From: Streptomyces sp. T12
GTDB taxonomy: Bacteria > Actinomycetota > Actinomycetes > Streptomycetales > Streptomycetaceae
Direction of reading: 5' to 3'
DNA length: 64,000 nucleotides
NCBI RefSeq assembly: GCF_028736035.1
Contig: NZ_CP117866.1
Coordinates: 4,340,001 to 4,404,000, forward strand
Positions 26,653 to 34,704 of the stretch are shown here, in pieces. Within the stretch, counting starts at the first letter, position 1. Every line of letters begins with the position of its first letter. The notes under the pieces are model-generated. The model was not told the origin of the DNA and ran no database searches. It saw nothing but the letters and a program-made list of their open reading frames with translations. The position numbers and the translations under genes are program-made.

Positions 26653-27198
26653 GTGGAGTACATGAATACGGCATCGACCTCCGCACCACCCTCGCCCGCA
26701 GCCGCGTCCGCGGCGGAGCCGCGCTGGCTCACCGACGATGAGCAGCGCGTATGGCGCGCCTACATCGACGCGACCACCCTGCTCGAGGACCACCTGGACC
26801 GCCAGCTCCAGCGGGATGCGGGCATGCCGCACGTCTACTACGGCCTGCTCGTCAAGCTCGCCGAGTCCCCGCACCGCCGGCTGCGGATGACCGAGCTGGC
26901 GATGTACGCGAAGATCACCCGCTCCCGTCTCTCGCACGCCATCGCCCGGCTGGAGAAGAACGGCTGGGTCCGGCGCGAGGACTGCCCCGACGACAAGCGG
27001 GGCCAGTTCGCGGTCCTGACCGACGCGGGCATGGAGGTGCTGCGGGAGACCGCGCCGGGCCATGTGGAGGCCGTGCGCCAGGCGATGTTCGACCGGCTCA
27101 CCACCGAACAGCAAAAGGCCCTCGGCGAGATCATGCGGATCGTCGCCGAGGGCCTGCAGCCCAGTGAAGCGGGTGCGGACCTGCCCTGGCTCCGCTGA
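26653..27198 (+). CDS. MarR-family regulator
   Basis: Winged-helix dimeric repressor of 181 aa. Visible: PHVYYGLLVKLAESPHRRLRMTELAMYAKITRSRLSHAIARLEKNGWVRRE, covering residues 57-108, the HTH and wing (DDKRGQFAVLTDAG). GTG 26653 is chosen since AAGGAGAG lies 10 nt upstream; ATG 26662 is in frame. Divergent from the LigB-type dioxygenase, the likely target. Confidence 0.9.
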   Translation: MEYMNTASTSAPPSPAAASAAEPRWLTDDEQRVWRAYIDATTLLEDHLDRQLQRDAGMPHVYYGLLVKLAESPHRRLRMTELAMYAKITRSRLSHAIARLEKNGWVRREDCPDDKRGQFAVLTDAGMEVLRETAPGHVEAVRQAMFDRLTTEQQKALGEIMRIVAEGLQPSEAGADLPWLR

Positions 27199-27238
27199 AC
27201 CGCTCATTCAGCAGCGAGCCGGGGCAGGTCCTGAGGGT

Positions 27239-27306
27239 CGTACGTACGGAGCGTCCCCATCCCCGTACGTACGCCTGGTCCCGAAGGAGTACGACCGTAC
27301 GGTCGT
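27239..27306. terminator. Inverted repeats between convergent genes
   Basis: CGTACGTACGG (27239-27249) pairs with CCGTACGTACG (27263-27273), and 27291-27306 is a perfect 16-nt palindrome ACGACCGTACGGTCGT. They lie between the MarR stop and the stop of the minus-strand MFS gene. Confidence 0.6.
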
Positions 27307-27314
27307 CGTCGGCC

Positions 27315-28856
27315 TCAGTGCGCGACGACCGGCACCAGCACCTCGTCCTCGGCGCCCTCCTCGGAGGACGCGACCGTCGTACCGTCCGGGCGGCCGGCGT
27401 TGACGAAGGTCACGACGATGACCGCGGCCAGCACCAGCATGCCGACGGCGAACCAGATCGCGTTGGTGTAGCCGTGCACCATGCCCTCCAGCTGGACCAG
27501 CTGCTGCTGCGAGCGGGAGCTCGCGGAGCCGATGTGGTCGGCGATGTAGGAGGTGGTGGCCGAGGCGGCGATGGTGTTCAGCAGGGCCGTGCCGATCGCG
27601 CCGCCCACCTGCTGCGAGGTGTTGACCATCGCGGAGGCGACACCCGCGTCCCGGGGCTCGACGCCCAGGGTGGCCAGGGACATGGCGGGCATGAACGCCG
27701 TACCCATGCCGAGACCGAGCAGCAGCATCGCCGGCAGGATGATCGAGGCGTACGACGAGCCGATCTCCAGCTGGGTCATCAGGAGCATGCCGAGCGCGGC
27801 GACCAGGAAGCCGGGGCCCATCAGCAGCCGCGCCGGAACGCGGGTCATCAGACGGGTGCCGATCTGGGTCGAGCCGACCATCATGCCGACGATCATCGGC
27901 ATGAAGGCGAAGCCGGTCTTGATCGGCGAGTAGCCCTTCACGATCTGCAGGTAGTAGGTCAGGAACAGGAACGTGCCGAACATCGCGATGATCGCGATAC
28001 CGAGCGAGAGGTAGATGCCGCCGCGGTTGCGGTCGGTCACCACGCGCAGCGGCAGCAGCGGGGCCTTGACCTTGGCCTCGGTGACGACGAAGGCGAGCAG
28101 CAGGACCGCGGAGGCGACGAACATGCCCACGGTCACGGAGTCGCCCCAGCCGTCGGACTCGGCGCGGGTGAAGCCGTAGACCAGTGCGACCAGGCCCAGG
28201 GTGGACAGCAGGACGCCGGGGATGTCGAGCGGGTTGCGGTTGCGGCCGCCCTCCGGCTCACGGATGACGAAGTACGCGCCGGCCGCGGCCGCGATCGCGA
28301 ACGGGATGTTGACGAAGAACGTCCAGCGCCAGTCCATGTACTCGGTCAGCACACCGCCGAGGATGAAGCCGACGGCGCCGCCGCCACCGGCGATCGCACC
28401 GTAGATGCCGAACGCCTTGGCACGCTCCTTGGCGTCCGTGAACATCACGGCGAGCAGGGAGAGCGCGGCGGGCGCGAGCAGCGCGCCGAAGACACCCTGC
28501 AGGGCGCGGGCGCCGAACATCATCGCCTCGTTGGTGGCGGCGCCACCGAGCGCGGAGGCACCGGCGAAGCCGACGAGACCGACGACGAAGGCGTTCTTGC
28601 GGCCCCACAGGTCGGCTATCCGGCCGCCGAACAGCAGCAGACCGCCGAAGGCGAGGGCGTAGGCCGTGACGACCCACTGACGGTTGCCGTCCGAGATGCC
28701 CAGGTCCTGCTGGGCGGAGGGCAGGGCGATGTTCACGATGGTCGCGTCGAGGACGACCATCAGCTGGGCGAGCGCGATGAAGATGAGCGCTTTCCAGCGG
28801 TTGGCGTCACCGGATGTCGCCGGTGCGCCGGGAGCCTTTGCGGCTGTTTCAGACAT
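27315..28856 (-). CDS. MFS drug transporter, EmrB/QacA (DHA2) type
   Basis: About 14 membrane segments over 513 aa. AQLMVVLDATIVNIALPSAQ in helix 1, GRIADLWGRKNAFVVG motif A, and GGGGAVGFILGGVL motif C mark a proton-coupled multidrug exporter. ATG 28856 (MSETAAKAP). A TetR gene lies 131 nt upstream on the same strand, and the two probably form one regulated unit. Confidence 0.9.
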   Translation of the reverse strand: MSETAAKAPGAPATSGDANRWKALIFIALAQLMVVLDATIVNIALPSAQQDLGISDGNRQWVVTAYALAFGGLLLFGGRIADLWGRKNAFVVGLVGFAGASALGGAATNEAMMFGARALQGVFGALLAPAALSLLAVMFTDAKERAKAFGIYGAIAGGGGAVGFILGGVLTEYMDWRWTFFVNIPFAIAAAAGAYFVIREPEGGRNRNPLDIPGVLLSTLGLVALVYGFTRAESDGWGDSVTVGMFVASAVLLLAFVVTEAKVKAPLLPLRVVTDRNRGGIYLSLGIAIIAMFGTFLFLTYYLQIVKGYSPIKTGFAFMPMIVGMMVGSTQIGTRLMTRVPARLLMGPGFLVAALGMLLMTQLEIGSSYASIILPAMLLLGLGMGTAFMPAMSLATLGVEPRDAGVASAMVNTSQQVGGAIGTALLNTIAASATTSYIADHIGSASSRSQQQLVQLEGMVHGYTNAIWFAVGMLVLAAVIVVTFVNAGRPDGTTVASSEEGAEDEVLVPVVAH

Positions 28857-28987
28857 GGGGGTACCCACTTCGGGACTTCGTAAGGGAAAAAGCGTGTCTA
28901 AAGGGGACGGTCCGTCAACGGTGACGGCCGCTCGGTGACGGGCGTGAACTCGGTGTACTGACTGGCGTTGAGCGCTGAACTGATCGG

Positions 28988-29632
28988 TCAGGCCTGGCGG
29001 AGGTCCTCCATGGTCACGGCCGTGCCCGGCAGGGTGGAGCGGGCCGGTGCCCGCAGGCCGTCCAGGAACAGCTGCAACGTTCGGTGTACGAAGCGGTCGA
29101 AGGTGAGGCAGGCGGTGCCGGCCGGGGGCCGGGACAGCTGGGCCACGGCGGTCATCAGGTCACCGACACCCACGTCCGCGCGGAGCTGACCGGCCGCCCT
29201 GGCCCGGTCCATGAGCTGCTCGGTGAGCTGCTCGACCCGTTCGCGCGCCGCCTCCAGGTCGGGGTGATGCTGGTCGAAGGTGCTCTGGACCATCGGGCAC
29301 AGCGCACTGATCCGCTCGTCGGCGGCGGTGTGCACGAAGCACTCCAGGGCCTCGAAGGCGTCCCCGGTCTCCGCGAGCGCGACTTCGGCCGCCTCCGACG
29401 TACGGTCCATGACGGAGCAGACGACCTCCCGCACGAGTGCGTCGCGGTCCGGGAAGTTGCGGTACACCGTGGCGTTGCCGACGCCGGCCCGGCGGGCGAT
29501 CTCGTCGAGCGGCACGTCGGGGCCGAACTCGACGAACATCTCCCGGGCGGCGGTGACGATCCGCTCCCGGTTGCGCAGGGCGTCGGCACGCGGCCGGGCC
29601 GCCTTGCGCTGCACAGGGGTTGCGGTCTGCAC
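28988..29632 (-). CDS. TetR-family regulator of the adjacent MFS pump
   Basis: 214 aa from GTG 29632, with CAGGAG 6 nt upstream (an open frame to 29695 is less likely). HTH: RERIVTAAREMFVEFG, then VPLDEIARRAGVGNATVYRNFPDRDALV. The C-terminal part is a TetR ligand domain ending FVHRTLQLFLDGLRAPA. Two matching operator-like palindromes lie directly upstream (29663-29723), consistent with autorepression and control of the downstream pump. Confidence 0.9.
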   Translation of the reverse strand: MQTATPVQRKAARPRADALRNRERIVTAAREMFVEFGPDVPLDEIARRAGVGNATVYRNFPDRDALVREVVCSVMDRTSEAAEVALAETGDAFEALECFVHTAADERISALCPMVQSTFDQHHPDLEAARERVEQLTEQLMDRARAAGQLRADVGVGDLMTAVAQLSRPPAGTACLTFDRFVHRTLQLFLDGLRAPARSTLPGTAVTMEDLRQA

Positions 29633-29662
29633 GGCGTACTCCTGAGTGCTGATGGATCGCGA

Positions 29663-29723
29663 TCCGGGGAAGGTCTCCCCGTTTCGCGCGGACACAGGTC
29701 TAAACGGGGAGACGCTCCCCGGT
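29663..29723. promoter_or_regulatory. Two inverted copies of a TetR-type operator
   Basis: 29702-29723 reads AAACGGGGAGACGCTCCCCG plus GT; the minus strand of 29663-29684 reads AAACGGGGAGACCTTCCCCG plus GA, 19 of 22 positions alike. Each is internally palindromic (GGGGAG...CTCCCC) and the pair face opposite ways. Confidence 0.65.
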
Positions 29724-29889
29724 TATTTCCCACCTGAGGAAATTCTCTGTGACCTGAGTCACATCTCCTCTGGATGAGAAACCCACGTTCGGTCTCCTCC
29801 AGCGCGCGCCCGCCCACCCCTCGACACAGGGTGATCGAGAGGGTGCAGCGCGCAGTCCGGCGCTCTGCCATGGACTGAAGGGCCCATGC

Positions 29890-31170
29890 ATGCAGCCGAG
29901 CCGTCGGATACGCCCCCGCCGTGTGGCCGCCCTCGCCTCCGTGACCGCCCTGACCCTGGCGGTCAGCACCTCGGCAGGCATCGGGCACCACACGGCGGGC
30001 ACCCCGACGGCGACCGGAGCGGGCCCGATCGCGCTGGCCCGCTCCTCCCCCCTCGGCCCCTGCATGATCAGCGGCCGTCCGACGGTCCAGATGTCGGAGG
30101 GCGTACCGACACCGCGCGGCTACGCCCGCTCCACCGGCACCGTCCGCGCCCTCACCCTGATGGTCGACTTCCCCGACGCGCCCGGCCCCGGCAGCGCGCT
30201 CGACCGTTTCGCGGAGTTCTTCCCGAAGACCCAGGAGTGGTTCCGCACCAGCTCCTACGGCCGCCTCGACTACCACCCCCGGACCCCGATCCCCGGCTGG
30301 CTGCGCATGCCCAAGTCCTTCCGGGCGTACGGCATAGAGCGCGGCGCGCCCTTCGACCCCGGCTACCGGGAGCTGGTCCAGGACATCGTGGCCGCGGCCG
30401 ATCCCAAGGTGGACTTCCGGTCGTACGACTTCCTGAACGTGCTGGTGACGCCGAACGCCGGCCCGTCGGCCCTGGACACGGTCCTGTCGGTGTCCTTCGC
30501 CGGCAACTTGGAGGCCCCGGTGGCCGACGGCGTCTCGGTGGCCAACGCCTCCTTCGTCTACTCCCGCCAGGACGACGGCTCCGGCACCTACCACCGCACC
30601 GGCTACCGGGTCCTCCCCCACGAGAACGGCCACGTCTTCGGCCTGCCCGACCTCTACACCGCCGAGGGCGGGGGCGCGGTCGGCCACTGGGACATCATGA
30701 GCGAGGACTGGGGGTCCAACAACGACCTGCTCGGCTGGCACAAGTGGAAGCTGGGCTGGCTGGACGCGGCGCAGGTGCGGTGCGCGGCCGGCCCCGGGAC
30801 GTCCGAGTACGCCCTGACCCCGCTGGCCCTCAAGGGCGGCCCGAAGCTGGTGTTCGTGCCCCTGGACCGCCGCAGCGGCTACGCCGTCGAACTGCGCACC
30901 CGCGAGGGCAACGACGAGACCGTGTGCCGCCCCGGCGTCCTGATCTACAAGGTCGACGCGGACGTGGACACCGGGATGGGCCCGGTGAAGGTCCACGACT
31001 CCCACGAGGACAGCGCCGGCTGCACCCGCAGCCCGAACGTCCACGCCGAACTGTCGGACGCCACGTTCGTGCCGGGGGAGGAATTCCGGGATACGAAGCG
31101 GGGGGTGCGGATTGCGGTGGTGGGGGCGGATGTGGGGGGTGAGCATCGGGTGCGGGTGACGCGGGAGTAG
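29890..31170 (+). CDS. Secreted M6-type metalloprotease
   Basis: Extracellular zinc endopeptidase related to immune inhibitor A proteins. Signal peptide at residues 1-30 (basic start, then VAALASVTALTLAVSTSAG). Zinc site HENGHVFGLPD, that is H244-E245-x-x-H248-x-x-G-x-x-D254, with a following SEDWG turn. 426 aa, shorter than InhA proteins and lacking an obvious PKD domain. ATG 29890 with AAGGG 8 nt upstream. Followed by a double IclR regulator. Confidence 0.88.
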   Translation: MQPSRRIRPRRVAALASVTALTLAVSTSAGIGHHTAGTPTATGAGPIALARSSPLGPCMISGRPTVQMSEGVPTPRGYARSTGTVRALTLMVDFPDAPGPGSALDRFAEFFPKTQEWFRTSSYGRLDYHPRTPIPGWLRMPKSFRAYGIERGAPFDPGYRELVQDIVAAADPKVDFRSYDFLNVLVTPNAGPSALDTVLSVSFAGNLEAPVADGVSVANASFVYSRQDDGSGTYHRTGYRVLPHENGHVFGLPDLYTAEGGGAVGHWDIMSEDWGSNNDLLGWHKWKLGWLDAAQVRCAAGPGTSEYALTPLALKGGPKLVFVPLDRRSGYAVELRTREGNDETVCRPGVLIYKVDADVDTGMGPVKVHDSHEDSAGCTRSPNVHAELSDATFVPGEEFRDTKRGVRIAVVGADVGGEHRVRVTRE

Positions 31171-31212
31171 GGGTGGAGCAGGGCTGGGCGGGGTGTGGGG
31201 GCGTCGTACGCG

Positions 31213-31255
31213 GTACGCGCGCGTGAGTCCACGTCGCCGTACGCGCGCGTGGGTC
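31213..31255. promoter_or_regulatory. Direct repeats upstream of the IclR gene
   Basis: GTACGCGCGCGTGAGTC (31213-31229) and GTACGCGCGCGTGGGTC (31239-31255) differ at one base and are 26 bp apart. Each contains the palindrome ACGCGCGCGT. Their position 43-85 nt before the start suggests autoregulatory sites. Confidence 0.5.
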
Positions 31256-31297
31256 GCATTACGGTTAGCCTGCTGCGACCGCCGTACCGGAGAGCCG

Positions 31298-32980
31298 ATG
31301 CCCGCGAAGACGACCATGGACGCCGCCCGTGCCGTACCGGCGGAGGCGGTGACACCGTTGATCCGTGGCGTCGCGGTGCTGCGGCAGCTGACGGAGGCCG
31401 GCGGGACGCTGAGCGCGAGCGGGCTGGAGCGGGCCACCGGACTGGCCCGCTCCACCGTGGACCGCATCGCGTCCACGCTCGCGCGCATGGGGTACGTCCG
31501 TCTCGACGGCCGCGACGTCGTCCTCGCGCCCCGCGTGATGGAACTGGGCAACGCCTACCTGGCCGCCCTGGGCCTGCCCGCCCTCCTCTCCTCCCACGCG
31601 GACGCGCTCGCGGACGAGTTGGACGAGTCGGTGTCGTTGGCCGTCGTCGACCGCGACGGCATCCGCTTCATCCACCAGGCGACCCGCCGCCGCGCGATGT
31701 CCCTCAGCTTCCGCATCGGCGACCTGCTCCCGGCCGAACGCACCGCACCGGGCCCGCTGTTCGCAACGGAGTGGACGGACGCGGAGTGGCAAGCCTGGCG
31801 CGAGCGCCGGGCGGCGGACCCGCAGGACCGGGACTTTCCCGCCGTACCGCCCCGGGAACACGCCTCGCCCGACGAGGACTTCGAGCGCCGGGCGGAGCAC
31901 GCACGCAAGGACGGCTGGGCGCTGGACGACCAGTTGATCGAGCCGGGGCTGGTGGCCGTGTCCGTACCGGTACGGGATCCCCGCGCGGGCGGCCGTATCG
32001 CCTGCGTGGCGAACGTGGTCAGCCACACGAGCCGCCACACCGCCGCGAACCTGCGCGACACGCTCCTCCCCCGCCTGCGCGCGGCGGTGGCCAAGATGGA
32101 GCGCGAGCTGCGCGAGGCACCGCAGCCGCAGCCCGGGGCGGCACCGGCGGGCCTTGCCATCTGGACGGGCGCCTCCAAGCAGGAACTTGGCCGGGAGTTC
32201 GTCGAGTCGCTGGCGCGCGGGCTGACCGTACTGACCGCCTTCGGCGAGGGCCGGGCCGAGCTGACGCTCACGGACGTGGCCCGCGCGACGGGCCTGGCAC
32301 GAGCCACGGCACGCAGGGCACTCATCACCTACGAGCATCTGGGCCTGGTACGCCAGTCGGGGAACCGGGGCTTCACGCTGACCCCGCGCGTACTGTCGCT
32401 GGGCTACCCGCCCCTGTCCCGCACGTCCCTGTCCCAGATCGCGACCCCGCACCTGGCCGAACTCGCCGACCGCGTCCACGAGTCGGCGTCACTGGCGGTG
32501 CTGACGCCGTCGGGCCAGGAGATCCAGTACACGGCCCGGGCCGCCACCAGCCGCGTGATGAGCGTCAACATCACCCTCGGCACGCGGCTGCCGGCGTACG
32601 CGACGTCACTGGGCCGGGTGCTGCTGGCGGACACCCCGGCCGGGGAACGGCAGTTGGCCACTCCCCCGGGCGAACTGCGCCCGCTGACCCCCCGCACGAT
32701 CACGGACCCCGAGACTCTCGCGACGGTTCTGGAGGACGTCCGCCAGCGCGGATACGCCCTGGTCGACGAGGAGTTGGAGGTCGGCCTGCGATCGGTGGCG
32801 GTACCGGTCCGCGACCGGACGGGCCGGGTGGTCGCCGCGGTGAACGTGGCAATGCATGCGGCGCGGCGATCGGTGCAGGAGTGCGTGCGGGAGGTACTGC
32901 CGGAGCTGGTGGAGACGGCCGGGCGGGTGGAGGGGGATCTGCGGGTGGCGGGCCGATTCACACGGGTTTCGGTCTCCTGA
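31298..32980 (+). CDS. Tandem (double) IclR-family regulator
   Basis: 560 aa, twice the usual IclR length. First unit (about 20-265): HTH LIRGVAVLRQLTEAGGTLSASGLERATGLARSTVDRIASTLARMGYVRL across residues 19-67, then a full ligand domain. Second unit (about 290-560): ARGLTVLTAFGEGRAELTLTDVARATGLARATARRALITYEHLGLVRQ across 305-352, with a second ligand domain ending VNVAMHAARRSVQECVREVLPEL. The second half resembles PcaR/PobR-type regulators. ATG 31298 with GGAG upstream. Both HTHs look intact. Confidence 0.88.
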   Translation: MPAKTTMDAARAVPAEAVTPLIRGVAVLRQLTEAGGTLSASGLERATGLARSTVDRIASTLARMGYVRLDGRDVVLAPRVMELGNAYLAALGLPALLSSHADALADELDESVSLAVVDRDGIRFIHQATRRRAMSLSFRIGDLLPAERTAPGPLFATEWTDAEWQAWRERRAADPQDRDFPAVPPREHASPDEDFERRAEHARKDGWALDDQLIEPGLVAVSVPVRDPRAGGRIACVANVVSHTSRHTAANLRDTLLPRLRAAVAKMERELREAPQPQPGAAPAGLAIWTGASKQELGREFVESLARGLTVLTAFGEGRAELTLTDVARATGLARATARRALITYEHLGLVRQSGNRGFTLTPRVLSLGYPPLSRTSLSQIATPHLAELADRVHESASLAVLTPSGQEIQYTARAATSRVMSVNITLGTRLPAYATSLGRVLLADTPAGERQLATPPGELRPLTPRTITDPETLATVLEDVRQRGYALVDEELEVGLRSVAVPVRDRTGRVVAAVNVAMHAARRSVQECVREVLPELVETAGRVEGDLRVAGRFTRVSVS

Positions 32981-33085
32981 GGCCCTTGTCCGGGGGGCCT
33001 TCTCTGAGGCCCTTCTGCCGAGGCCCTTCCCCTGAGGCCCTTCCCCTGAGGCCCTGCTCCCGAGGCCCTTCTCCTGCGGCCCTTG
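32980..33085. repeat. Degenerate tandem repeat, about 14-nt period
   Basis: Seven or so copies of (T)GAGGCCCTTCyCC follow the IclR stop, for example at 33017-33060. They fill the gap to the convergent FMN reductase gene. Confidence 0.7.
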
Positions 33086-33089
33086 AGCT

Positions 33090-33680
33090 TCAGCCCTCGT
33101 ACGGCCTGACGGCACGGCCCTCGCGCAGGGTCACCCCCCACCAGGCGAGCTGGTCCAGCAGCACGGCGGCGGCCTTGGCGGTGCCGTCCTGGTCGTACGG
33201 GCGGCCCTCGTCGTCGAACTGCTCCCAGGCCATGTGGAAGCTGACCGTGTCGCGCAGGGTGACGGCGTGCAACTCGGCGAAGACCTGACGCAGCTGCTCC
33301 ACCGCCCGCTGCCCGCCGGCCATGCCCCCGTACGAGACGAACCCGACCGGCTTGGCCCGCCACTCCCGGTAGACGTAGTCGATGGCCAGCTTCAGCACGG
33401 CGGGGTACCCATGGTTGTACTCGGGCGTGACGACAACGAACCCATCGAGCCCACCGATGCGCTCGGCCAACGTCGGGGCGTCGCCGTCCGGGGCGCCGGT
33501 CGGCTCCAGGGTGAGCTTGAGCTCCTCGGCGAGAGCGGGTTCGGACAGGTCGATGACGTGCGTCTCCATGTCGTCACGCCGACCGATCTCGGCGACGAAC
33601 CACCGGGAGACCTTGTCGGCGAAACGGCCTGGGCGGACGCTGCCGATCATTACGCCGATCTTGAGTGGGGGCTGGGACAT
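33090..33680 (-). CDS. NADPH-dependent FMN reductase
   Basis: Flavodoxin-fold reductase, 196 aa from ATG 33680. KIGVMIGSVRPGRFADKVSRWF is the FMN-phosphate loop and TPEYNHGYPAVLKLAIDYVY the family signature. Members reduce flavins or quinones. The promoter carries a perfect SoxR box, so it is probably induced by redox-cycling compounds; an FMN reductase is one of the few SoxR targets known in S. coelicolor. Confidence 0.9.
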   Translation of the reverse strand: MSQPPLKIGVMIGSVRPGRFADKVSRWFVAEIGRRDDMETHVIDLSEPALAEELKLTLEPTGAPDGDAPTLAERIGGLDGFVVVTPEYNHGYPAVLKLAIDYVYREWRAKPVGFVSYGGMAGGQRAVEQLRQVFAELHAVTLRDTVSFHMAWEQFDDEGRPYDQDGTAKAAAVLLDQLAWWGVTLREGRAVRPYEG

Positions 33681-33700
33681 GGAGGTGCCTCGATTCCGGG

Positions 33701-33736
33701 TGGTCGGGAGAGTCCGCGTGGTCGGGAGAGTCCGCG
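33701..33736. repeat. 18-bp tandem duplication in the FMN reductase leader
   Basis: TGGTCGGGAGAGTCCGCG occurs twice head to tail (33701-33718 and 33719-33736), between the SoxR-type promoter and the start codon. Confidence 0.85.
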
Positions 33737-33764
33737 ATTCGGCCCTGGGTGGGCCCGCGCAAGC

Positions 33765-33795
33765 AACGTAAAATCTCAAGTTAACTTGAGGTCAA
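33765..33795 (-). promoter_or_regulatory. SoxR box within a 19-bp-spacer promoter
   Basis: CTCAAGTTAACTTGAG (33775-33790) is a perfect 16-bp palindrome identical to the core of SoxR operators. On the minus strand TTGACC (33795-33790) and TACGTT (33770-33765) are separated by exactly 19 bp, the over-long spacer typical of promoters activated by MerR-family proteins. Confidence 0.85.
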
Positions 33796-34239
33796 GCGGG
33801 GCCGGGGATGGGTGGGGATGGCCGGGGAGGGCCGGGGGTGGCCTGGGGCGGCCGAAGAAGATCGCAGAAGATCGGAGAGGCACGCCGCCGATCACCGACA
33901 ACCGGGGCGAACGACGAGACACGGATCCGCTACGCTGTCAGGGCACCTTCTGCCTTCGTGGGATCTGTCGGAAATTCAATCGCCGCAGGTCAGGCCCAGT
34001 GCCCTGTAGGGCCCCAAAACGCCGCAGCCTGAATCTCAAACGCCGCCTGAGCGTTTCCGCAGGTCATGACAGCTGCCGTGCGTGACTGCGCGAGGCCCGA
34101 TCAACTGCCACCTGTGCAGTCCAGCAGTGAGACATCAGCCTTCTGTCCCGGCGCACCTTCAGCCGGGCCTGATGAAGCACTCACCCACTGAGCGGCATCC
34201 AAGTTGCTACTTGAGTAGCTAGCGCCCCAGTCTTGCTGC
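33796..34239. other. Non-coding stretch before the accessory island
   Basis: No gene seen on either strand. It begins G-rich, then base composition drops in GC from about 33,900. It holds a small hairpin GCTAC-TTGA-GTAGC (34206-34219) just upstream of the NUDIX-like gene. No tRNA or integrase was recognised at this boundary. Confidence 0.5.
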
Positions 34240-34692
34240 ATGCTCACCTCACGGTCAGTTGCCGATCGTCGCGTCTACTTGCTCCTGCTGGACGACGAGA
34301 ACCGCCTGATGCTGTGCGGCTGCTGCTGCAGCGGCTGGACAGTTCCACAAACACTGCTCACGCCGGGTGCCGATTTCAGAGACGGCGCCACCCGGCATCT
34401 CGCCACTCGGTTCCACATCGACAGCCCCCGCTTCGGATCCGTCTACGGAGTTCGCGAAACCCGTGAGCCTGAATGCTGGGAGCATAACCGTCACACCATT
34501 TCCCACGTATTCATCGTGAGGATCAGTTCCGTTGAGTCGGATGCATTCCAGCGATCCTCCCCATCACACACTAGGTGGGGAGTCAACGAGCTTAAGGATC
34601 GCCATCGGGAGGTCTCCCCCGAGGGGGTGAGCCTTCTTGTTTCCGGTTACGTCGAAGGTTGGCTTCCTGACGGCCCGATCTCTCTCTACTGA
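34240..34692 (+). CDS. Degenerate NUDIX-like protein
   Basis: 150 aa. The layout fits a NUDIX fold: VYLLLLDDENRLMLCG, WTVPQTLLTPGADFRDGATRHLATRF over residues 33-58, then SHVFIVRIS and RWGVNELKD. In the NUDIX box G-x5-E-x7-R-E-U-x-E-E the glutamates are replaced, so pyrophosphohydrolase activity is doubtful; binding of a nucleotide ligand is possible. First gene of a likely three-gene unit (12 nt to the next). The match is by pattern only. Confidence 0.6.
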   Translation: MLTSRSVADRRVYLLLLDDENRLMLCGCCCSGWTVPQTLLTPGADFRDGATRHLATRFHIDSPRFGSVYGVRETREPECWEHNRHTISHVFIVRISSVESDAFQRSSPSHTRWGVNELKDRHREVSPEGVSLLVSGYVEGWLPDGPISLY

Positions 34693-34704
34693 ACGGGAGC
34701 CACC

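Noticed and set aside
33796..34239. Possible tRNA gene as an island attachment site
   Set aside because: No acceptor stem or T-loop sequence could be assembled; only small hairpins are present.
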